Part shown: piece by piece, positions 1-6,603 of the stretch | Layout: each line of letters opens with the position of its first letter | Numbering within the stretch: the stretch's first letter is position 1 | Assembly: GCF_033096465.1 (NCBI RefSeq) | Contig: NZ_AP028156.1 | Span: 3,676,501-3,740,500, forward strand | Length of the DNA stretch: 64,000 nt | Direction of reading: 5' to 3' | Source: Blautia luti | GTDB taxonomy: Bacteria > Bacillota > Clostridia > Lachnospirales > Lachnospiraceae | Position numbers and translations under genes: made by a program | Notes under the pieces: generated by a model | What the model saw: the letters and a program-made list of their open reading frames with translations, nothing else | What the model was told of the DNA's origin: nothing | Database searches by the model: none

Positions 1-22
1 GTACAGCTTTAAAAACTTGAAT

Positions 23-931
23 TTAGCGATTTCTTTTTCCGGTATTCTCTGTCCCACGGATTTCCTCATGATAGAAATAATCTACGATCACCGGATGCCC
101 CTGCGGGACTCTGCCATAAGGCATTTCATTATCCACAAAGGCACAATCATACTTCTTAGCCATTTTCTCAGCTTTTACTTCAAGTGCTTCAAAGTAGCTG
201 CGGTTATGCTTGTTATAGATCTCGTCGTAAAGTGGTACAAGATCAGGATATTTTCCGGCGATATAATCCATAATTGTCTTTTTGAAACCGCCTCGAAGAT
301 TGAGATTTTCGAGCCAGAACAGATCGCACTGATTCTTTACCCGCTCAAAGATTGCTTCAAAATCCGTGATACCGGGGAATACCGGGGATACGAAACAGAC
401 TGTACGGATACCTGCTTCATATACCTGCTTCATAGCAGAGATACGGCACTCAATGCTCGAAGCAGAGTCCATATCGTTCTTGAAATTTTCATCTAGTGTG
501 TTGATCGACCATGAAACGGTTACACGTCCAAGCTTCTTCAGCAGATCAATATCCCGTACCACAAGATCCGACTTTGTGCAAATCAGAATATCTGCGTCAC
601 TGCCGATCAGCTGCTCCAGAAGTTTTCTGGTATTCCCGAATTGCTCCTCCTGTGGATTGTAGCCATCTGTCACAGAACCGATGACCACCCGCTGTCCGGC
701 ATATTTCTTCGGATTTTTAATTTCCGGCCAATGCTTCACATCAAGGAAAGTGCCCCATTCCTCCTTGTGCCCGGTAAAGCGCTTCATAAAAGAAGCATAG
801 CAATACTTGCAGGCATGTGTACAGCCCACATAGGGATTGACCGAGTAACCGCCTACCGGCAGACTAGACTTAGTCATGATGTTCTTTGTTTCTACCTCAC
901 GAATGAGGATTCCATTCATTACTTCTTCCAT
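23..931 (-). CDS. Radical SAM protein, spore-photoproduct-lyase-like family
   Basis: This 302-residue protein carries the radical SAM cluster motif as C37-x3-C41-x2-C44, in the context GCTHACKYCYASF, so it should bind a 4Fe-4S cluster and cleave S-adenosylmethionine. The rest resembles the SPL-like radical SAM family rather than a biosynthetic maturase; no substrate can be read from the sequence. It is the last gene of a marR-rSAM-rSAM run, and its ATG overlaps the end of the upstream radical SAM gene by 13 bases. AGAGG lies about 9 bases before this ATG; an internal ATG at 919 overlaps the upstream stop as TAATG and is an alternative start. Family membership is fairly certain, function is not. 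Confidence 0.85.
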   Translation of the reverse strand: MEEVMNGILIREVETKNIMTKSSLPVGGYSVNPYVGCTHACKYCYASFMKRFTGHKEEWGTFLDVKHWPEIKNPKKYAGQRVVIGSVTDGYNPQEEQFGNTRKLLEQLIGSDADILICTKSDLVVRDIDLLKKLGRVTVSWSINTLDENFKNDMDSASSIECRISAMKQVYEAGIRTVCFVSPVFPGITDFEAIFERVKNQCDLFWLENLNLRGGFKKTIMDYIAGKYPDLVPLYDEIYNKHNRSYFEALEVKAEKMAKKYDCAFVDNEMPYGRVPQGHPVIVDYFYHEEIRGTENTGKRNR

Positions 932-1608
932 GATTTCTGTACCTCTAACACTTTATTAAATTCTTCCGGCATTTCCTGAATCATATTTTCATCCCCTATG
1001 ATAGGGACAAGGTCTTCCTTCATAAACACCGGAATGCCGAACTTATGTGCCTGGTCCGCCAGAGACCATGCCCATTCCGGCTCCGTATGAATCTTCCTGC
1101 TCTGAGCTCCGGTCATGGTGCCGACAACGATCCAATTGATTCCGGAAAGGTCAACTGTGCCGGGATCGTCGAATAACGGCTCAAAGGTAACATGGTAATG
1201 TTTTGCTCTGACGTTTTTCCGAAGGGCGTCGATACGCCACAGTTCTGCTTTCCTCGTCACCGTAACGCCAAACCATGCGTTTTCCAGATCGGTATCAAAA
1301 TTCAGCAAATCAGGTCGCTTGGTAAGGAACAGGAACTGATGCTGTGGATTTTCACGGATCTTTGCAAATACCTCGTCTCTCCATTCCGGCTTCCATCCGG
1401 AGAGATCGCTCATCCCGGTAAGAAGAAAGTTCTGCGGACGTTTCTTTTCCATCATCTTGAACTTACCCGGAAAGAATTCAGGGTCAGCGAAGTCATCAAT
1501 CATATGCCAGCGTTTCACGTTGTTGCGGGCATAGCAATATGTACACCCCACTGTGCAGCCAATGACGATATTCATGTTCTGAATCTGATCTTTGATACAA
1601 ATACTCAT
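919..1608 (-). CDS. Radical SAM protein, DUF5131/phage Gp37-like
   Basis: The product is about 229 residues and has a second, different radical SAM motif, C18-x3-C22-x2-C25 in the context GCTVGCTYCYARN. The following segments (TGMSDLSGW, FLFLTKRP, WFGVTVT) match what I know of the DUF5131 (Gp37/Gp68) group, whose reaction is not established. I chose the ATG at 1608 because it overlaps the marR stop as ATGA, implying translational coupling; an in-frame GTG/TTG-type extension to 1620 is less likely. Together with the neighbouring radical SAM gene it forms a pair under one MarR regulator. That suggests a two-enzyme process, but which one cannot be told. Confidence 0.82.
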   Translation of the reverse strand: MSICIKDQIQNMNIVIGCTVGCTYCYARNNVKRWHMIDDFADPEFFPGKFKMMEKKRPQNFLLTGMSDLSGWKPEWRDEVFAKIRENPQHQFLFLTKRPDLLNFDTDLENAWFGVTVTRKAELWRIDALRKNVRAKHYHVTFEPLFDDPGTVDLSGINWIVVGTMTGAQSRKIHTEPEWAWSLADQAHKFGIPVFMKEDLVPIIGDENMIQEMPEEFNKVLEVQKSWKK

Positions 1609-2042
1609 GACTTCTGCCACTCCTCAAGATTCTTTCTGATGCGGTCGAGGCATTCCTCAAACCGGGTAATTTCTTCCTCTGAAAAACCTTTGTAGTAAAT
1701 ACTGCCCATCTCATCAGATACAGAATCGTACTCGCCCTTTAAGGCATGTGCTTTCTCAGTCAGAAACAGGAGTGTTTTCCTTTTGTCCGTTTTAGACTGA
1801 ACACGGCTTATCAGCCCTTGATTTTCCATTCTTTCCAGCATCGTAGTAAGAGATGTTATCGCTAATCCGCATTTAGTCGAGAGTGACCTGATTGAGATAC
1901 CATCCTCCTGCCACAGCACATAAAGAATACGCCCCTGGGCTCCATTAAACGCATCAATATTCTTTTCGCTGAGAATCTTCTCAAAAATCCGGTCTCCAAG
2001 CTGTTTTATTTTGGTGACAAGAAATCCTCCATTCATTTCCAT
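1605..2042 (-). CDS. MarR-family transcriptional regulator
   Basis: A 145-residue winged-helix regulator. The central region shows the MarR pattern: a helix-turn-helix (about residues 50-75, with SIRSLSTKCGLAITSLTTML) followed by a wing (RVQSKTDKRKTLLFLTE) and flanking dimerisation helices. It is the first gene of an operon with two radical SAM genes, with an ATGA overlap at the first junction. The promoter lies between two copies of a perfect 17-bp inverted repeat, so autoregulation of the operon is very likely. The ligand is unknown. Confidence 0.9.
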   Translation of the reverse strand: MEMNGGFLVTKIKQLGDRIFEKILSEKNIDAFNGAQGRILYVLWQEDGISIRSLSTKCGLAITSLTTMLERMENQGLISRVQSKTDKRKTLLFLTEKAHALKGEYDSVSDEMGSIYYKGFSEEEITRFEECLDRIRKNLEEWQKS

Positions 2043-2045
2043 ACA

Positions 2046-2101
2046 AAAGCTCCTATATAGTAATTTATTAAAAACATACTATATAGGAGCTTTATTGTCA
2101 A
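2046..2101 (-). promoter_or_regulatory. marR operon promoter with paired MarR operators
   Basis: On the minus strand TTGACA (2096-2101) and TATGTT (2073-2078) are separated by 17 bases, a near-consensus sigma-A promoter. A perfect 17-bp inverted repeat, AAAGCTCCTATATAGTA and its complement, occupies 2046-2062 and 2077-2093 with a 14-base gap. One arm fills the -35/-10 spacer and the other lies in the early transcript and contains the AGGAG ribosome site. Binding of MarR to both arms would block the promoter. The transcript carries only one arm, so an RNA hairpin is not expected. Confidence 0.8.
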
Positions 2102-2185
2102 GAGTTTATATGTCTTAATAGGTAAATTCCGTTTTTTTCAATTCTCCAAACTGGAATTGTTCGAGCTTTTCAAATACTAACGTCC

Positions 2186-2518
2186 TTAATTCTGTTCAAT
2201 AATTGATTTATAGTAGTTACCAAAGTCAGCAAGTGAATTAACAATTGGAAGCATTTTTGTTCCGAGTTCCGTTAAGCCGTATTCAACTCTCGGTGGCTGC
2301 TCATGGTAATCGTGGCGATATGCCAGCCCATCACTCATCATTTGTCTTAAACTATCTGTCAAAACTTTTTGTGAAATACCATCTATACTTCGTTGTAGCT
2401 CATTGAATCTCCATGGACGCTCTTTCAAGTTACGCAAAATCAGCAGTTTCCATTTTCCTCCGATAAGAGATACTGCTGTTGCAACTGGACATTCCGGTAA
2501 TTCTTCTTTTGCTCGCAT
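2186..2518 (-). CDS. HxlR-family transcriptional regulator
   Basis: A 110-residue winged-helix protein of the HxlR/YodB type: CPVATAVSLIGGKWKLLILR near the N terminus, then FNELQRSIDGISQKVLTDSL as the DNA-binding helices and a YGLTELGTKMLP wing end. The conserved cysteine in ECPVATAV sits where the redox- or electrophile-sensing cysteine of YodB-type proteins lies, so thiol sensing is possible but not shown. The start at 2518 is supported by GGAGG eight bases upstream; a GTG at 2527 would abut the ribosome site. It is divergent from a cupin gene, which it probably controls. Confidence 0.88.
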   Translation of the reverse strand: MRAKEELPECPVATAVSLIGGKWKLLILRNLKERPWRFNELQRSIDGISQKVLTDSLRQMMSDGLAYRHDYHEQPPRVEYGLTELGTKMLPIVNSLADFGNYYKSIIEQN

Positions 2519-2585
2519 AATTCTCACCTCCGAGTCTATTGTAACACATTCATTTTTGAGTGTACAGTTACAAAAAGGTGCGTAC

Positions 2586-2614
2586 TTGTTTTTGTATGTG
2601 TCTCACACTATACT
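2586..2614 (+). promoter_or_regulatory. Promoter of the cupin gene
   Basis: TTGTTT (2586-2591) and TATACT (2609-2614) are 17 bases apart and lie 45 bases before the cupin start. Just upstream, GTAC occurs twice 16 bases apart within 2561-2585, a possible HxlR half-site arrangement. The operator assignment is inference. Confidence 0.55.
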
Positions 2615-2658
2615 AATACCAAGCAACCAGAAACTACAAATTAACTATGGAGGTTATT

Positions 2659-3012
2659 ATGGCAAATTACACAAAAACAACTATTGGAAAGGAAAACCGA
2701 ATTGAGCTGCATGAAAAGTTGTCTTTAACAGGTGCAGAAATCAGTTTAAACGAACTACCTGCAGGAGCAAATGTCCCATTTGTTCATTCTCATAAAGAAA
2801 ATGAAGAAATCTATGGAATTCTTTCAGGTAACGGCAAAGCCATAATTGATGGAGAAGAAATCAGTCTTTCAACTGGAGACTGGCTAAAAATCGCACCTGC
2901 TGCAAAGCGTCAGTTTTTTGCATCCGATATTTCTGGAATTACTTATATCTGCATTCAGGTAAAAGAAAATTCTCTGGAACATTTTACAGCAGAGGATGCC
3001 GTAATCGGCTAA
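2659..3012 (+). CDS. Cupin-domain protein
   Basis: A 117-residue single-domain cupin. Motif 1 is visible as PFVHSHKENEEIYGILSGNG (two His, then Glu) and motif 2 as GDWLKIAPAAKRQFFA, in which the usual final histidine is absent. A metal may therefore be held by fewer ligands. The start at 2659 has GGAGG six bases upstream; the ATG at 2647 lies within the ribosome site and is rejected. It is divergently transcribed from an HxlR regulator, a common pairing for small stress- or electrophile-responsive genes. The reaction is unknown. Confidence 0.85.
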   Translation: MANYTKTTIGKENRIELHEKLSLTGAEISLNELPAGANVPFVHSHKENEEIYGILSGNGKAIIDGEEISLSTGDWLKIAPAAKRQFFASDISGITYICIQVKENSLEHFTAEDAVIG

Positions 3013-3030
3013 TTAAAGTATTTATTTACA

Positions 3031-3077
3031 AAAATGCACAGTTCACGATAAGCTAAGAACTGTGCATTTCTTTTTTG
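3031..3077 (+). terminator. Rho-independent terminator of the cupin gene
   Basis: A perfect 13-base stem (AAATGCACAGTTC with its complement) around a 12-base loop is followed by CTTTTTT, shortly after the cupin stop codon. Confidence 0.85.
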
Positions 3078-3117
3078 TTCAATATTACGTTTTCTCAATT
3101 TTTCAAACAAGAAGTTA

Positions 3118-3240
3118 TCAGTGATTATCTTTTAGAAAACAGCCAACTACAGCGACGCCAAATCCAAGAACACCTAGGACATATCCCCAAAAATTATTTG
3201 TTGTCACAGCAATTCCTAAAGGTATTATTGCAATCCCCAA
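3118..3240 (-). CDS. Small hydrophobic membrane protein, start uncertain
   Basis: A reading frame just after frdB encodes about 40 residues, almost all hydrophobic (for example IPLGIAVTTNNFWGYVLGV), long enough for two short membrane helices and ending in KDNH. There is no ATG in frame. The coordinates use a TTG at 3240; an ATT at 3249 has a better-spaced AAGGA. An ATG in another frame directly follows the frdB stop and begins MDDKELRLS, so a 1-base frameshift in a slightly longer gene is also possible. It may be an extra subunit of the reductase-like complex or unrelated. Confidence 0.4.
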   Translation of the reverse strand: MGIAIIPLGIAVTTNNFWGYVLGVLGFGVAVVGCFLKDNH

Positions 3241-3270
3241 TAACTCAATCTTAATTCCTTATCATCCATT

Positions 3271-3981
3271 TTATCTGCCCCAAACAGCCGCTGCATTCGA
3301 CCTTACAAGCAGTTCTTCCACAGGCAGACCAATCGGACAAATATCATGACAAGATAACGACTTCCCGCATCCCTCAAAATATTTCTTCTTATATTCAGCA
3401 GAAATCTCATTCAAATGAGTGCTTTCCTGTTCTTCATTCAGAATCCGAAATGCGTTGACTGCAGCAACAGCGCCTGCGAAAGTCCCATTTGCAGAGAAGT
3501 TAGGACACACTTCAAGGCAGCAGCCACACATCAGACAGCGTGCCGACTGGTATCTCGGTTCATGTGTCCACGGATTCATATAAGCTTCACTTTCAAGCCA
3601 AAGGTTCAGTTTTTTCAAATTTTCAAACAGAATTGACCGATCAACGATCAAATCTCTTACAAGCGGAAATTTGCTTAAAGGTTCCAAGGTGATTGTAGAA
3701 CCTTTTAACGTATGTAGAAATGTAGAGCATGCTAGCCTCGGACGTTCGTTAATCAGCATGGCGCAAGCCCCACATTTTCGCACCATACAGCTACATTCCC
3801 AGCTGATGGGAGTAACTATATTCCCTGAATTATCTTTCAAAGGTGTTCTACTGTTCAATTCCTTTAGAACATTGGCAACAGAGCTGTTTTTGCTTCCGTC
3901 AAACTCAAATTCCTGCCAATAACTGTCTGATTTCTGACTCTCCTGCCGCCTGATTCTTATTTTATATACCAAGTGAATCAC
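3271..3981 (-). CDS. frdB: Fumarate reductase/succinate dehydrogenase-type iron-sulfur subunit
   Basis: A 236-residue FrdB/SdhB-like protein. The N-terminal ferredoxin fold holds the 2Fe-2S ligands (ECSCMVRKCGAC, then a Cys in RLACST). The C-terminal domain has CLMCGCCLEVCP for a 4Fe-4S cluster and a second set, GCGKSLSCHDICP, for a further cluster. It should pass electrons between the membrane cytochrome and the flavoprotein. The GTG start at 3981 overlaps the frdA stop as GTGA; a TTG at 3972 is an alternative. It is part of the frd-like operon that follows the P-type ATPase gene. Confidence 0.88.
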   Translation of the reverse strand: MIHLVYKIRIRRQESQKSDSYWQEFEFDGSKNSSVANVLKELNSRTPLKDNSGNIVTPISWECSCMVRKCGACAMLINERPRLACSTFLHTLKGSTITLEPLSKFPLVRDLIVDRSILFENLKKLNLWLESEAYMNPWTHEPRYQSARCLMCGCCLEVCPNFSANGTFAGAVAAVNAFRILNEEQESTHLNEISAEYKKKYFEGCGKSLSCHDICPIGLPVEELLVRSNAAAVWGR

Positions 3982-5522
3982 CGCCTTTCTGGAACAGGTA
4001 CAAAGGAAATCTGTATCTGCTTTCCATCAAATCTGGCTACCGTTGTTTTAAGGTAATCATCGTCATTGCTCTTCGGATAATCCTCCCGCCAGTGTGCACC
4101 ACGGCTTTCTTTTCTTGCAAGAGCACTCTTTAGAACTGCCATGCCAAGCAATGGAAGATTTCCTGTCAGCGCTTGTACCGTTTGAATCCCATTTAACAAC
4201 GTATTCTCATTTCTGACAACGCCCATAGTATCCTGCATCACTTTGTTTAATTGCTTTATTTCTGAAATTTGAGACGTTGGTGGAAAATCTATCTGTGTCG
4301 CACAAGATAGATCTACTACATCTGCCTGTTCACATGCTGATTTTGCCGCAACACGTCCTCCGTATAACGCTCCTAACAGAGAATTTCCACCAAGACGGTT
4401 GGCACCATGATATTGGGCACAGCATTCTCCGGCAGCGTAAAGATTCTGAATCGGCGTTCTGTGCTGCTCATCCACCAGAATGCCTCCCATAAAATAGTGA
4501 ATTCCCGGTAAAACAGACACCGGTTCCTTTCGTATATCTTTATGCAGATAGGTCATACAATCGTCTGCCAGACCAGATAGCTTATTTGAAATAATCTCCT
4601 CCGATATTTCCATCATGTCAAGAAATACCTCTGATTCATGGCTGACCTTCCATATCTCTCTAGCGGTAATATCTCGTGGCATCAGATTTCCAAGCTCCGG
4701 GTATTTTTCCTCCATGAAATACCATTGTTTTCCATCTTTCATGGCAAACAACCTGCCGCCTTCCCCTCTAGCTGCCTCGCTGATAAGCATACGTTTCCCG
4801 CCGCATTCCACAGTAGTCGGATGATACTGGATCATTTCACCATTTGCCAGAGGAACACCAAGCCGGAACAATTCTGCGGTTACTTCTCCCGTATTGGACA
4901 GCGAACCTGTTGTATTCCCAAACAATCCGTGCATACCACCGGAGGCAACAATGACCGCATTCCCCGGTAATTCCACAATTTCCTGACTGTATTCATCCCT
5001 GATTACGCAGCCACAACAAATATTGCCACACAGACGAAGTGTTAGGAAAGAATGATGGCTGAACCGTTCTACCATACCAGATGCTTCTTTCCTGCGAACA
5101 GCGTCTATCATAGCTGTCATGATCTGCTTCCCGGTATCGCTCTGTGCAAAAGCAGTCCGTTTCTTTTTCTGCCCGCCAAAATTCCGCAGATCCACATCAT
5201 CATAGCCACTCATGTTAAATTTAACTCCAAGTTTTAGCAGCCAGTGCACCAGCTCCGGTGCTGCCTGTGTCATTCCCCAAACTGCATTTGGATCTGCCAG
5301 ACCACATGCTGCCTTTATTGTATCTGTAAAATGTTCTTCGGGACTGTCGTTTTCATCTTTTGTATTCAAAGCTGCGTTGATTCCGCCCTCCGCCATAACA
5401 GACTGTGCCCGCTCTGACGGAAGGGAGGAAACCAGTTTTACATTGCATCCATTTTCCGCTGCCTGCAAAGCCGCTGAAAGTCCTGCCAGTCCAGCACCTA
5501 TAATAATAATTGTCTTACTCAT
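3978..5522 (-). CDS. frdA: Fumarate reductase-type flavoprotein subunit
   Basis: A 514-residue flavoprotein of the FrdA/SdhA/NadB family. The Rossmann motif IIIIGAGLAGLSAAL starts at residue 5, and dicarboxylate-site residues are recognisable (QYHPTTVE, EAARGEGG, HYFMGGI, RLGGNSLLGAL). At the place of the covalent FAD histidine of FrdA/SdhA (SHTVAAEGG in E. coli) it reads AQSVMAEGG, so Q40 replaces His and FAD should be non-covalent. There is no signal peptide, so it is cytoplasmic. The ATG at 5522 overlaps the cytochrome gene stop as ATGA. Fumarate reduction is the likeliest activity; L-aspartate oxidase is less likely because FrdB and a cytochrome are adjacent. Confidence 0.88.
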   Translation of the reverse strand: MSKTIIIIGAGLAGLSAALQAAENGCNVKLVSSLPSERAQSVMAEGGINAALNTKDENDSPEEHFTDTIKAACGLADPNAVWGMTQAAPELVHWLLKLGVKFNMSGYDDVDLRNFGGQKKKRTAFAQSDTGKQIMTAMIDAVRRKEASGMVERFSHHSFLTLRLCGNICCGCVIRDEYSQEIVELPGNAVIVASGGMHGLFGNTTGSLSNTGEVTAELFRLGVPLANGEMIQYHPTTVECGGKRMLISEAARGEGGRLFAMKDGKQWYFMEEKYPELGNLMPRDITAREIWKVSHESEVFLDMMEISEEIISNKLSGLADDCMTYLHKDIRKEPVSVLPGIHYFMGGILVDEQHRTPIQNLYAAGECCAQYHGANRLGGNSLLGALYGGRVAAKSACEQADVVDLSCATQIDFPPTSQISEIKQLNKVMQDTMGVVRNENTLLNGIQTVQALTGNLPLLGMAVLKSALARKESRGAHWREDYPKSNDDDYLKTTVARFDGKQIQISFVPVPERR

Positions 5523-6058
5523 AGATATTGCCACCCAATATAATATAAAATAACCGCTCCCGCTATAAAAAGAAGAAGCACCGAAAGAATCAAATAAATA
5601 TCACTCCTTCGTTCTTTATAACTGATGATTCCCAGTGATACGAGCAATGGGCGGATATTGATAAAAATATGAACAAAGATTGCCGCTACGAACAAAAGCT
5701 GAGTTACCATCTTTACAGTTGTAAAAGGGAACAAAATATATGTCCCATTCTGCACCTTTCCAAACAAGCCAATATGGAATAACAGCAGAATCAGTATTGC
5801 CATCCCACTGGCTCGTCTCGCCCAAAATATGACGTTTTGTTTCAGATACATTTTTCCTGATTGCTTCGCTGTCTGTAAACTCTGAACTGTCAGGATGACA
5901 CCAATCACCGTATGCACAACAAGAATACCAACACCAATCCATGCAAGAAGTTTCCCTGCACTACTTCCAACTCCGTTCAGCATAAAGCTGCCCATGATTC
6001 CATGAATCATAAAAATGAGAAGCATTAAAACAGACAAAATCGTATTCCATTTTCTCAT
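5519..6058 (-). CDS. Cytochrome b-type membrane anchor of the Frd-like complex
   Basis: A 179-residue integral membrane protein with five predicted helices at about 7-27, 37-58, 84-100, 116-138 and 152-173. Histidines H19, H49, H95 and H130 each lie inside a helix, the arrangement expected for bis-His ligation of two hemes in quinone-linked fumarate reductase anchors. It lies directly upstream of frdA with an ATGA overlap, so it most likely anchors FrdAB at the membrane and exchanges electrons with the quinone pool. Sequence identity to named FrdC or SdhC was not tested. Confidence 0.78.
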   Translation of the reverse strand: MRKWNTILSVLMLLIFMIHGIMGSFMLNGVGSSAGKLLAWIGVGILVVHTVIGVILTVQSLQTAKQSGKMYLKQNVIFWARRASGMAILILLLFHIGLFGKVQNGTYILFPFTTVKMVTQLLFVAAIFVHIFINIRPLLVSLGIISYKERRSDIYLILSVLLLFIAGAVILYYIGWQYL

Positions 6059-6068
6059 AAATTCCCGC

Positions 6069-6587
6069 TCACCTCATTTCTTCGCTGTCCATGATCATAT
6101 AGTCCATCTGTGTTAGCGTTGTAACATCAATAAAATCATCCGATGCCAGGAATACATCATACTTTCCACTTACCACTCTTGATAGCATCATTGTGTTACT
6201 GTACTCTTTCAGATCTACGGAAAAACCGGCCTGTTTCAACCTGTCACAGAGTTTCTTAGCATAACTGACAAGCGGATAATCCGTCTCAGATACATATAAC
6301 CGAAAACTAATGTCCGTTTTCATGAGATTTGTTTCATTTGTTTCCGAATCATCCAGTGCCAATTCTTTTAATTTATTCCGGGTGTTCTCGTTGTCGAGAC
6401 CATCTGACATCATATTAATACCGAGAACATAAGAGCCTTCCAACTGTGCGGAGGCTTGAGCCGCCTTTTTTGACTTCGGTGTTGCTCCTGTGACTGCATC
6501 AATCATAGAAGGCGGTGAATGTAAAATGCCACCAAAACCTACAAGAAAAACAATCGTAACAACTAACAGAATCAGTTTTCGTTTCAC
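6069..6587 (-). CDS. Membrane-anchored protein with flavinylation-like motif, in the frd-like operon
   Basis: A 172-residue protein with a basic start, one membrane segment (residues 5-22) and an extracytoplasmic remainder. Residues 30-36 read DAVTGAT, which matches the ApbE covalent FMN-attachment motif of FMN-binding domains (Asp, then GAT). The C-terminal part (about 90-150) resembles the C-lobe of peptide-type solute-binding proteins (LVSYAKKLCDRLKQAGFSVD, then GKYDVFLASDD). It starts with GTG 16 bases after the ATPase stop and ends 10 bases before the cytochrome gene. It could be an external flavin carrier feeding the reductase, or a shortened binding protein with a chance motif. Confidence 0.55.
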   Translation of the reverse strand: MKRKLILLVVTIVFLVGFGGILHSPPSMIDAVTGATPKSKKAAQASAQLEGSYVLGINMMSDGLDNENTRNKLKELALDDSETNETNLMKTDISFRLYVSETDYPLVSYAKKLCDRLKQAGFSVDLKEYSNTMMLSRVVSGKYDVFLASDDFIDVTTLTQMDYMIMDSEEMR

Positions 6588-6603
6588 ATTCCCACCTCAT
6601 TTC

